Shown: positions 1 to 6,121, numbered from the stretch's first letter. The stretch is 9,844 nucleotides of DNA from Clostridia bacterium (GCA_017553815.1 JAFZJT010000055.1:1-9844), one strand, 5' to 3'. The notes: generated by a model from the sequence alone, not told the origin. Numbers and translations are program-made.

Positions 1-2
1 AC

Positions 3-239
3 GGCGCAAGATACTGCCGAATGCGTGGCATTGCCAAAGTCGAAGAGCAATGCCTGCTTACCGCTGCTGTCCAAAACATGAAAAGAATAGCGCGTATCCT
101 TTGGAAAAAGGAGCGCCGCTCTTTTTCCATGCTGCTTCGCCAAGCTATGCGCTTTTTATATGGCAAAACCCGCTGTATCGCGGGGTTTGTCAGTAGTCTG
201 GCGGTTTTATTAAAAAAACCGTCTTTTTCAGTTGCATAG
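3..239 (+). CDS. IS1182-type DDE transposase, C-terminal fragment (5' end outside window)
   Basis: The frame is open from the window edge and ends at TAG 237-239, giving about 78 residues. The N-terminal part seen (GARYCRMRGIAKVEEQ, then LLTAAVQNMKRIARI) matches from memory the closing motif of IS1182-type transposases (DDE_Tnp_1_6 domain), where a R-x-R-G-x-x-K-V stretch precedes L-L-T-A-A-x-Q-N-x-K-R. A typical GFVSSL-like tail follows. The transposase would catalyse cut-and-paste movement of its own element. The catalytic DDE residues would lie upstream and are not visible, so whether the full gene is intact is unknown. Three hairpins lie in this 3' end (103-128, 164-189, 200-228). The right end of the element should fall soon after 239; no terminal inverted repeat can be defined without the left end. 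An ATG at 21 is in frame but is internal to the conserved motif, so it is not the start. Confidence 0.75.
   Translation, partial: GARYCRMRGIAKVEEQCLLTAAVQNMKRIARILWKKERRSFSMLLRQAMRFLYGKTRCIAGFVSSLAVLLKKPSFSVA
103..128 (+). other. Hairpin with A-tract/T-tract arms inside the transposase tail
   Basis: GAGC (111-114) pairs with GCTC (118-121) around a 3-nt loop. The stem extends through A5 (105-109) with T5 (122-126) and GG with CC, with a single bulged G at 110. The shape is that of a bidirectional intrinsic terminator, but it lies inside the reading frame. A second strong hairpin lies at 164-189 (CAAAACCCGC with GCGGGGTTTG, one or two bulges). Whether either acts in transcription is not known. 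Confidence 0.45.
200..228 (+). terminator. Rho-independent terminator at the end of the transposase gene
   Basis: GGCGGTTTT (200-208) pairs with AAAACCGTC (215-223) with one G-U wobble, around a 6-nt loop, and is followed directly by five T (224-228). It overlaps the last codons of the transposase. It would stop element transcription before the next gene. Confidence 0.7.
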
Positions 240-260
240 CGCGTTTTTTTCGTGTAAAAT
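232..260 (+). promoter_or_regulatory. Candidate sigma-A promoter for the coiled-coil/hydrolase gene
   Basis: TTGCAT (232-237), 17-bp spacer, TAAAAT (255-260). The -35 lies in the last codons of the transposase, so the promoter would straddle the insertion element's end. A second possible -10, TATACT, is at 263-268 but has no good -35. The predicted leader is about 120 nt and carries the hairpins at 306-368. Confidence 0.45.
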
Positions 261-305
261 GTTATACTGAAAAGATGTGTGCATTCGATATCGGTCGATC
301 CATAC

Positions 306-368
306 TGCGCGAGTGCGCAACCGAGGCCGCAGAGGCGGCAAATAAGCTTGAACCGCCGCGCACGCGGC
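306..368 (+). promoter_or_regulatory. Three tandem mini-hairpins in the 5' leader
   Basis: Three perfect 5-bp stems, each with a 4-nt loop: TGCGC/GCGCA (306-319, loop GAGT), GCCGC/GCGGC (326-339, loop AGAG) and GCCGC/GCGGC (355-368, loop GCAC). The second and third have the same stem sequence, so GCGGC 335-339 can instead pair with GCCGC 355-359. They end 8 nt before the ribosome binding site AAGGAG (377-382). I recognise no known riboswitch. A regulatory role is inference. Confidence 0.4.
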
Positions 369-387
369 TTGGATATAAGGAGAAGAA

Positions 388-2340
388 ATGAGTCTTTCAC
401 TCGAAGTGAAGAAATTTGTGAATTCCGAGAGCATGGGCGATTTTGTTACCGTCCTGCTTCCCGGTGAGGTGCCGACGGACAGCGCCGAGATCCGCGCCAT
501 GAACCGCGAGAGAGCGGCAGCGCAGAGGGCGGCAAAAGAAGCGCTCGAGCTTGCCGAGGATGAAGCGCTCGCAAAGAGCGACGCTGACGAAGCAAAAAAG
601 GCGCTTGACGAAGCCAAAGCGGCGCTGGCGGAGCATGATAAGGCGCTTGATGAGCAGAAAAAGGAGCACGATAAGCTCAGATCGGAGCACGGCAAGAAGA
701 AGGAAGCGCTCGACAGAGCGAAGAAGGCGCTCGACGATATGACCGCGGAGGAAGCGAAGCTTTCCGCCGCGCTTTCCGCCGCAAAATCGGCGTTTTCCGA
801 TTCGGAAAAGGCGAAGAGTGAGGCGAAGACCGCCCTTTCGGAGCTTAAAAAGGCGGCTGAGGCCGAGGCGAAGGAAAAGGCCGAAAAGCCCGCCAATACC
901 GAGAAAAACGAAAAGCCCTCCAAGGAAGCTTCTGCCGAAGAAAAGCCTTTAGAGGAAAAAGCCGATAAGCCCGAGCAAGCCGATAAAAAGCAAGGAGCCG
1001 AGGCCGATGCCGCTTCACAAAGCACCGAGGAAAAAGCCGACGAAAAGGCCGAGGCAAAAACCGAGGAAACCCCCGAAAAGAGCGAAAAGGCCGAGGAAGC
1101 GGAGAAAACCGAGGAAGCCGCCAAAGCCGAAGAGGCCGAAAAACCCGAGGCGGAGAAGAAGCTCTCCCTTCCCGAAGCGGAAAAGGCGTTTGAGGCTGCG
1201 AAATCGGCGCATGAAAAGGCCAAATCGGAGCTGGATTCCGTCGAAAATAAGCATAAGACCGCCGAGGAGAACGCGAAAAAGCGGCTTTCGGAGCATGAAA
1301 AGCTCTCCGCGGAATTCACCCAGCTGAGCACATTCTTTGAATCAGCGAGCGCGAGCCTTGAGCTTGCAAGAGAGGAGCGAAACGCCGTAAGCGAGCAGGT
1401 GAAGGCGCTTGAAAGATCGAATGCCGACGCCGCGTCGAAGCTATCCGAGGCGCATAGGGCGCACGAAGCCGCCGTCAAGGAATCCGAGCGCCTCAAAGGC
1501 GCCGTGCGCACGCTCAAAACCGAGCATGAGAGCGCGAGCATGCACTATCTTGAAAGCGGCAAGGGCGAAACGCTTCTGCTCATCCACACGGCGGGTCAGT
1601 CGCTCTTCACCTTCCGAAGCATCTTCTATAAGCTCGCGATGAACTACCATGTTGTCGCGGTCGATCTGATGGGGCACGGTTGTTCCGACCGCCCCGATTA
1701 CTTCGATTATTCCACAGCGAGCCACGCGGAGAGCCTTGTAAGCTTCATGGACGCGCTCGGCATCGAGCAGGCGCATCTTCTCGGCTTCTCGATGGGCGCA
1801 GGCTATGCGCTCGAGCTCGCGCGGCGCTATCCCGCTCGCGTTATGAGCGTCGTTGCCCTCTCCCCCGGCGGCGTTACGGGCGCAATGCCCCTCCCCGTTC
1901 GCATGATGGAGAGCGCGCTCTTCGGCGGCATCGCGAGCAAGCTTTTCCGTCTCAAGACCGTTGAAAAGCTCCTTGACGAATGCCTTTTCGACCACACCGT
2001 TATCGGGCCGCACGAAGTCGGCGAATACTATAAGAGCGCGAGCGACGGCGAGGGCAGGCGGGCGATAAGGCTGACCGTTTCCTCCTTCGGCGAAAAGGAG
2101 CTTCTTGCATCGCTCGAGGATATAAAAACGCCCGTTCTCGTTGTTTCGAGCGATAAGGACAGGTGGCATTCCATCGAACAGGTGGAAGCGTACGCAAACG
2201 CGCTTGAGAATGCCGACTTCATCGTTATGCGCAACGCGGGGCATCTTCTGCACGAGGAAAAGCCCGACCGCACCGTGGAGCTGGTTCGCTCGTTCATCCC
2301 CGCGGGCTACGGCGATTACGACGGAAGGGAGCTTCCGTAA
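388..2340 (+). CDS. Coiled-coil / alpha-beta hydrolase fusion protein
   Basis: 650 residues. The start is ATG 388, with AAGGAG at 377-382 (5-nt spacing). Residues about 45-160 and 262-382 are long charged helices rich in Ala, Glu and Lys, predicted coiled coil. They are joined by a low-complexity linker (about 160-258) of Ala/Glu/Lys/Pro repeats such as KAEEAEKTEEAAKAEEAEK. From about 385 to 638 there is a complete alpha/beta hydrolase: HTAG (400-403, oxyanion region), DLMGHGCSDRP (426-436), nucleophile elbow GFSMG (466-470, Ser468), Asp589 as likely acid and His619 in NAGHLLHEEKP. The triad therefore appears intact. No signal peptide or membrane segment is visible, so it is probably cytoplasmic. 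The hydrolase resembles small carboxylesterase/lipase-type enzymes; its substrate is unknown. Hydrolases of this fold usually stand alone, and I do not recognise the N-terminal half. The coiled coil could oligomerise the enzyme or tether it to a partner. The gene is monocistronic, bounded by terminator-like hairpins on both sides. Confidence 0.85.
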   Translation: MSLSLEVKKFVNSESMGDFVTVLLPGEVPTDSAEIRAMNRERAAAQRAAKEALELAEDEALAKSDADEAKKALDEAKAALAEHDKALDEQKKEHDKLRSEHGKKKEALDRAKKALDDMTAEEAKLSAALSAAKSAFSDSEKAKSEAKTALSELKKAAEAEAKEKAEKPANTEKNEKPSKEASAEEKPLEEKADKPEQADKKQGAEADAASQSTEEKADEKAEAKTEETPEKSEKAEEAEKTEEAAKAEEAEKPEAEKKLSLPEAEKAFEAAKSAHEKAKSELDSVENKHKTAEENAKKRLSEHEKLSAEFTQLSTFFESASASLELAREERNAVSEQVKALERSNADAASKLSEAHRAHEAAVKESERLKGAVRTLKTEHESASMHYLESGKGETLLLIHTAGQSLFTFRSIFYKLAMNYHVVAVDLMGHGCSDRPDYFDYSTASHAESLVSFMDALGIEQAHLLGFSMGAGYALELARRYPARVMSVVALSPGGVTGAMPLPVRMMESALFGGIASKLFRLKTVEKLLDECLFDHTVIGPHEVGEYYKSASDGEGRRAIRLTVSSFGEKELLASLEDIKTPVLVVSSDKDRWHSIEQVEAYANALENADFIVMRNAGHLLHEEKPDRTVELVRSFIPAGYGDYDGRELP

Positions 2341-2349
2341 GCTCTTTTT
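2329..2349 (+). terminator. Intrinsic terminator overlapping the stop codon
   Basis: GAGCTT (2329-2334) and AAGCTC (2339-2344) form a perfect 6-bp stem with loop CCGT, followed by five T (2345-2349). The stop codon TAA (2338-2340) lies inside the hairpin. An overlapping alternative, CGGAAG (2322-2327) with CTTCCG (2332-2337), is mutually exclusive with it. Confidence 0.55.
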
Positions 2350-2406
2350 CGGATTTACGCCACAGCTTTTAAAAACGACTCAATTGAAAGATCATAAGCT
2401 ATCCCG

Positions 2407-2442
2407 TGCCGCGCACCGATTTATCGATGCGCGGCATTTTTT
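2407..2442 (+). terminator. Strong Rho-independent terminator
   Basis: TGCCGCGCA (2407-2415) and TGCGCGGCA (2428-2436) form a perfect 9-bp GC-rich stem followed by six T (2437-2442). CGA/TCG in the loop can extend it. It separates the hydrolase gene from the spoIVF-like operon. Confidence 0.85.
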
Positions 2443-2462
2443 GCGCTACCTCGGAATACTAT
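2434..2462 (+). promoter_or_regulatory. Candidate sigma-E-type promoter for the spoIVF-like operon
   Basis: GCATTTT (2434-2440), 14-bp spacer, AATACTAT (2455-2462). As I recall the sigma-E consensus (KMATATT near -35 and CATACAHT near -10, about 14 bp apart), this matches most positions. In Bacillus subtilis the spoIVF operon is read by sigma-E, which makes the call plausible. The match is short and overlaps the terminator T-tract, so it may be chance. Confidence 0.35.
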
Positions 2463-2495
2463 CAATCAGAATAAAAAACGAGGGAGAGCGAAGGA

Positions 2496-3284
2496 ATGGA
2501 AAACGGCAGCAGCGGTCAAAACTGCAATTTTACTAGCTATATTTCCGAAAGGGGCAGCGAACACCGAGGCCCTTCAAGCGGCGGACGGCGAAGCGAAAAA
2601 AGCGCACGCGGCGTCTTCGCCGAGGTGCGCAGGATGCGCCTTGAGGACGAAAAGCGGGAGGCGCAAAGAAGCGAGCTTCGTTCGGTGCGCTTTTCAAAAC
2701 GTCGGGAGCCGTCAGCGGCGGCGCAGGCAGGAAAATTCGCCGTGCTGCTCGCTTGCGTATGCGCGTTTTCCCTGCTTTTCGCTCTCAAGATCTCGAATTC
2801 GGATATGTCCGGCGAAACGCTTGCGGTGTTTCGCTCGGCGATGAACGGCAGCGGCGGCGAGGAGACCGAGGAGGAGCGGCTCGGAAGGCTGAAGCTCGTT
2901 CAGCTCCCCGGGCTTCTGAGTGTGTTTGCCGCTTCTGACTTGCCCGTTGCGCCGCTTTCAACCGAGCAGGCGATAACGGACGACAGCTTCACCGCGCGGC
3001 TCTTTTCATCTCCCGGCACCGAGGTGGTTTCGATGCTCTCGGGCACGGTGCGCTCTGTTGATCCCGCGGGCGAGCACGGCGGAAGCGTGACCGTTGCCTG
3101 CAAAAACGGCGTGGATATAACCTATATGGGGCTTGGCGAGATACTCGTTGAGCGCGGTCAGCCCGTTTTGCAGCGCACCGCGCTCGGCAGGCTTTCGGGC
3201 GAGATACTCTATCTTCGGGTAACGAGGGACGGCGCGCCCATCGACCCGCTCGAATTCCTCGGCACGGCGGCAAGGGTCGGATGA
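2496..3284 (+). CDS. spoIVFA: SpoIVFA-like membrane protein with degenerate LytM/M23 domain
   Basis: 262 residues. The start is ATG 2496 with AGGGAG at 2481-2486. The order is a basic, Ser/Arg-rich cytoplasmic N-terminus (1-79), one transmembrane helix (about 80-97), a linker, and a C-terminal beta-rich M23-like domain (about 165-256) ending GAPIDPLEFL, as LytM domains do. The zinc-binding H-x-H is absent: the corresponding stretches read ITYMGL and ILYLRV, so it is not an active peptidase. That layout, and the 4-bp ATGA overlap with a SpoIVFB-like protease gene, identify it as SpoIVFA. In B. subtilis SpoIVFA sits in the outer forespore membrane, holds SpoIVFB inactive together with BofA, and is cleaved by SpoIVB from the forespore to release the protease. 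Sequence identity to SpoIVFA appears low, so the call rests on layout and context. Another M23-like membrane protein paired with an M50 protease is the alternative. Confidence 0.7.
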   Translation: MENGSSGQNCNFTSYISERGSEHRGPSSGGRRSEKSARGVFAEVRRMRLEDEKREAQRSELRSVRFSKRREPSAAAQAGKFAVLLACVCAFSLLFALKISNSDMSGETLAVFRSAMNGSGGEETEEERLGRLKLVQLPGLLSVFAASDLPVAPLSTEQAITDDSFTARLFSSPGTEVVSMLSGTVRSVDPAGEHGGSVTVACKNGVDITYMGLGEILVERGQPVLQRTALGRLSGEILYLRVTRDGAPIDPLEFLGTAARVG

Positions 3285-4180
3285 CGATCGCCGTTTTCGG
3301 AAGAACGGAGCTGCGCTGCTCCGTTTTCGTGCTGCTCCTCTTCCCCCTCGCGGTGGTTTTCGATAGGCTCGAGACCCTGCTCATCGCCGCAGGCTCGCTG
3401 ATTGTGCATGAGCTTTCCCATTCCGTCATGGCGCACAGGCTCGGCTTCTCGGTTTCCTCGATCGAACTTCAGCCCTTCGGCTGCGTCGCAAGGCTTAAAA
3501 GGGCTCCGCTTTCCCCCTCGGAATCGGCGGCGATAGCGGCGGCGGGGCCGCTTGTTAGCCTCATTCTTTCGCTTACGGCGGCGGGCGCGGCGTTTCTCTC
3601 GGGCGGCACGGAAAATTCGGCGCTTTCGGAGCTCTCGTTCTTCAACCTTACGCTCGGACTTGTGAACCTTCTGCCCGTGCTCCCCTTGGACGGCGGCAGG
3701 CTCGCGCTTGCGGCGGTATCCTCGGTAAACGGAAGCGATCGGCGCAAAGCAGCCTCCGCGCTCTCGATAGGCGGGGTGGCGATCGGGCTTATCGTCGCCG
3801 CCATCGGCGCATTCTCCCTCACAAAAAAGCCCGAGGGCATGGCGCTTTTTCGCGCCGCAACGACGATGGTAACGGGCGCGTTCATCGTTTTGAGCGCCGC
3901 AGCGGAAAGAAAGGAGCTCGCTTCACATTCGGCAAAGGCTCGTCTCGCCGCCGAATCGAATCTCAGATCGGGGCGCGGGCTGCGCGTTTATTCGGTCGCG
4001 ATGCATAAAAAAAGCACCGTTCGCGAAGCGCTAATGGCGGTTTCGGGAACGGGCTACGGCGTGGTACTCGTGGTGGATGACGGTATGCGCATGCTTTCTG
4101 TGCTCGACGAGGGCAGGCTGGTGGCGGCGGCGGTGCGCGGAGGAAGCGGGGAGAAGCTGGAAAATATAGTGAATAGTTGA
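3281..4180 (+). CDS. spoIVFB: SpoIVFB-like site-2 (M50) intramembrane metalloprotease
   Basis: 299 residues. ATG 3281 overlaps the stop of the upstream gene (ATGA), implying translational coupling. The zinc site is HELSH (43-47; His43, Glu44, His47) in a membrane helix. The second motif, NLLPVLPLDGGR (129-140), supplies Asp137 as third ligand. From memory these are the same residue numbers as in B. subtilis SpoIVFB (E44, D137), which supports both family and start. Further membrane segments lie at about 12-28, 84-106, 162-180 and 190-207. A soluble C-terminal region (about 225-296, with VVLVVDDGMRMLSVLDEG) fits a CBS-like domain, which in SpoIVFB senses ATP and binds the substrate. The known reaction is removal of the pro-sequence of pro-sigma-K inside the mother-cell outer forespore membrane. 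The pro-sigma-K gene is not in this window. The gene converges on the minus-strand transporter genes. Confidence 0.85.
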   Translation: MTIAVFGRTELRCSVFVLLLFPLAVVFDRLETLLIAAGSLIVHELSHSVMAHRLGFSVSSIELQPFGCVARLKRAPLSPSESAAIAAAGPLVSLILSLTAAGAAFLSGGTENSALSELSFFNLTLGLVNLLPVLPLDGGRLALAAVSSVNGSDRRKAASALSIGGVAIGLIVAAIGAFSLTKKPEGMALFRAATTMVTGAFIVLSAAAERKELASHSAKARLAAESNLRSGRGLRVYSVAMHKKSTVREALMAVSGTGYGVVLVVDDGMRMLSVLDEGRLVAAAVRGGSGEKLENIVNS

Positions 4181-4185
4181 GGATG

Positions 4186-4202
4186 AAATTCCGTTGGAAT
4201 TT
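4186..4202. other. Small hairpin between convergent genes
   Basis: AAATTCC (4186-4192) and GGAATTT (4196-4202) pair perfectly around a 3-nt loop. A second imperfect hairpin lies at 4230-4248 (GTTTGGGA with TCCTAAAC). Neither is followed by a clear T-tract on either strand, so they are only weak candidates for the terminators expected between convergent genes. Confidence 0.3.
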
Positions 4203-4242
4203 AGTAAGATTTTAGTGGGTTTTTGATAAGTTTGGGAATATC

Positions 4243-4836
4243 CTAAACTCCGTAAACAAGCATTCCGAGACCCGCCGCAATGAGTATCAAAAGTATCGGC
4301 GAGATGCGCTTTTTCGCGGCCTTTTTATAAACAAGCATCAGCGCGGCGAGGATGACGGTCAGCCCTATCGCTGAGGGGTCGAAGACCGCGCCGAAAACGC
4401 CGATGCCCGTTAAGCATTTACCGTTTGCTTCACTAAGCAGGTTTTCATACGCCATGTACGCGCCGACCGCGAGGATGACGCCGATCACGCAGGGCTTGAG
4501 CCCCGAGAGCGCGGCCTTGAAAAACCTGTTCTCCGCGAACCTTTTCAGAACCGAGAGCAGAAGCACTATTATCACGAACGCGGGCAGCACCACCGCGAAG
4601 GTGGCGGCGAGCGCGCCTAAAAACCCGCCTTGGCTCGCGCCGACGTAGGTGGCGAGATTGACCATTATGGGGCCGGGCGTGCTTTCGCTTACGGCGATCA
4701 TCCGCGCAAGCGCCTCGTCCGTCAGCCAGCCGTAGGATGAAACGACGTCGCGGATAAGCGGAATCGCGGCGTAAGCCCCGCCGAAAGCGAAGAGGCCAAC
4801 CTTCAAAAACGCGATGAACAGCTCAAGAATAATCAT
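4243..4836 (-). CDS. Chromate (CHR) family transporter, second half-protein
   Basis: 197 residues. ATG 4836 overlaps the stop of the preceding gene by 4 bp (ATGA), with AAGGAT 9 nt upstream. It is one CHR domain: N-terminal FLKVGLFAFGGAYAAIPLI (10-28), then the family signature STPGPIMVNLATYVG (52-66) and GGFLGALAATFAVVLPAF (70-87), followed by several hydrophobic helices up to the C-terminus. Short CHR proteins of about 200 residues are typically encoded as pairs whose two members act together, equivalent to one long ChrA. Members export or take up oxyanions such as chromate or sulfate. The true substrate here is unknown; no metal-responsive regulator is recognisable next to it. Confidence 0.88.
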   Translation of the reverse strand: MIILELFIAFLKVGLFAFGGAYAAIPLIRDVVSSYGWLTDEALARMIAVSESTPGPIMVNLATYVGASQGGFLGALAATFAVVLPAFVIIVLLLSVLKRFAENRFFKAALSGLKPCVIGVILAVGAYMAYENLLSEANGKCLTGIGVFGAVFDPSAIGLTVILAALMLVYKKAAKKRISPILLILIAAGLGMLVYGV

Positions 4837-5537
4837 TTCGCGCCATCCTTTCCGCCGGAGGAAGAGGCGCTTTTTCTGTTGAAGGCGCAGTGCAGAAGCC
4901 CCGCCGCTGCCCCCGCGAGCATCAGCACGATCACCGATATTTTGAGCGAGAAAATATTTATCGCAAGCATCAGAAGGCAGGCGATGATGAGCACGGAAAC
5001 GGAGAACGCGCTTTTCTTCATCTTCCCTATCATATTGACGGCGGCGCTTATAATCAGAAGCCCGACCGCGATGCGGATGCCCGCGAACGCGCTTGCGACC
5101 GCCTTTATCTCAATAAGCCTGTCGAGCACCGAAGCGAGCGCGAAGATTATGATGAACGAAGGAAGAACGACGCCGAGAGTTGCAAAAAGCGCGCCCAAAA
5201 AGCCGCCCTGCTTGTAGCCGACGAAGGTGGCGCAGTTCACCGCGATCGGGCCGGGCGTGCTTTCCGCGATCACGGTCAGATTCACCATATCGTCGTGCGT
5301 TATCCATTTTTTCTTTTCCACGCAGATATTTTCGATGACGGCTATCATCGCATAGCCGCCGCCGAAGGTGAAAAGCCCTATCTTAAAATACGCCCCAAAA
5401 AGCTCGAGGAACAAGCTTCCCTTTTCATTTTTGTCTCCGTCCCGCATCAGATTATCCTTAACATCCACCTTAAAGGCCTCTTCATAGCCCTCGGGCAGCT
5501 CGCACTCGTAAGTTCTTCCCTTCAGTTTATCTTCCAT
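4833..5537 (-). CDS. Chromate (CHR) family transporter, first half-protein with N-terminal extension
   Basis: 234 residues from ATG 5537. The CHR domain starts near residue 41: LFGAYFKIGLFTFGGGYAMI (46-65), STPGPIAVNCATFVGYKQGG (93-112) and LGALFATLGVVLPSF (114-128), then further membrane helices and a short polar tail (RKSASSSGGKDGAK). It shares the fold of the next gene, with which it overlaps by 4 bp, and the two probably form a heteromeric transporter. The start is uncertain. For ATG 5537 the nearest GGAG (5552-5555) is 14 nt away. ATG 5447 (residue 31) has AAGGA (5455-5459) at 7-nt spacing and would give 204 residues, close to the partner's 197. The extra 30 residues are charged and hydrophilic. 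The gene follows the YcxB-like gene by 34 bp (or 124 bp), probably in the same operon. Confidence 0.87.
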   Translation of the reverse strand: MEDKLKGRTYECELPEGYEEAFKVDVKDNLMRDGDKNEKGSLFLELFGAYFKIGLFTFGGGYAMIAVIENICVEKKKWITHDDMVNLTVIAESTPGPIAVNCATFVGYKQGGFLGALFATLGVVLPSFIIIFALASVLDRLIEIKAVASAFAGIRIAVGLLIISAAVNMIGKMKKSAFSVSVLIIACLLMLAINIFSLKISVIVLMLAGAAAGLLHCAFNRKSASSSGGKDGAK

Positions 5538-5571
5538 TGATCTTTCAAAAGCTCCTTTACCTAAAGCGAAA

Positions 5572-6084
5572 TCATTTTCTCCGAACGGTGTATTTATTGC
5601 CGAGCGTTTTCATAAGCTTCTCCTTCAATTCGTCCGCTGTGCCGCCATCGATTGTGGCCTTATCCACGGGAAAGGCGGTGTGCTTCGTTTGATAGATGAA
5701 GAAGAATTCGGGCGTTTCCATCGCCTTTTCTATCAGATCATAGCTGAACGTGGCAACAGAATCCATGCCGTCCATCCTCGTTGCAACGGTGAATTCCCCG
5801 TCCGTGAAGCTGTATTCATTCAAAACGTCTTTGAGCTTGCCGAGCTGTTTATACGTCATCCTCGGCGCGGCGAAAACCAAAAGCATGAGCACCGACCCGG
5901 CCAAAAGCAGCATCCAGCCGATTTTAAAGCCCGCCTTTAAGCCGAGGAACAGAAGCATCAGAATAAAGCTCAAAAGAGCGAAGCCGCCTACAATGATCGA
6001 CAATAAGCGCATTATACCCCCGTGCGCCCTTTGAAGAGATTTGAGAGCTCGAATATCGAGCCTTCCCGACGCCTTGATATTCAT
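5572..6084 (-). CDS. YcxB-like two-helix membrane protein
   Basis: 170 residues from ATG 6084, which has AAAGG upstream at about 9-nt spacing. In-frame ATGs at 6132 and 6093 were rejected: the first lies upstream of the likely transcription start and the second abuts the AAAGG. Two membrane helices (about 25-49 and 52-73) are followed by a C-terminal soluble domain (about 78-166). Its features (YSFTDGEFTV, a Tyr-Asp-Leu-Ile-Glu-Lys segment, FFFIYQTKHTAFPVDK, then a final helix) are those of the YcxB-like domain: a beta-rich sensor-like fold of unknown function. Proteins of this family are small, widespread in Firmicutes and not functionally assigned. It is the first gene of the minus-strand operon with the CHR transporter pair; any functional link with transport is inference. 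Confidence 0.75.
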   Translation of the reverse strand: MNIKASGRLDIRALKSLQRAHGGIMRLLSIIVGGFALLSFILMLLFLGLKAGFKIGWMLLLAGSVLMLLVFAAPRMTYKQLGKLKDVLNEYSFTDGEFTVATRMDGMDSVATFSYDLIEKAMETPEFFFIYQTKHTAFPVDKATIDGGTADELKEKLMKTLGNKYTVRRK

Positions 6085-6121
6085 ATTCAACATCCTTTCG
6101 CATCCGTATTTTTCATGGAAG

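Noticed and set aside
865..1161. CRISPR-like or tandem DNA repeat array
   Set aside because: The repetition is at codon and amino-acid level, degenerate in DNA, and without regular repeat-spacer units.
228..1541. Long minus-strand open frame (437 codons), very rich in Ser, Ala and Phe
   Set aside because: It is the exact antisense of the Ala/Glu/Lys coiled-coil region: GAA, GAG and GCC codons read backwards as Phe, Leu, Ser and Gly-type codons without stops. The plus-strand gene has a ribosome binding site, a terminator and a recognisable domain.
1539..1560. Internal start at Met385 giving a stand-alone hydrolase
   Set aside because: There is no good Shine-Dalgarno sequence before it and the frame is continuous with the coiled coil; a secondary start cannot be excluded but is not supported.
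1441..2253. Minus-strand open frame (270 codons) opposite the hydrolase domain
   Set aside because: The plus strand carries the conserved hydrolase motifs; the antisense has no recognisable motif or ribosome binding site.
4890..5540. Plus-strand open frame (216 codons) opposite the CHR transporter
   Set aside because: Its translation is charged and His/Asp/Arg-rich without a domain, whereas the minus strand shows the STPGP transporter signature.
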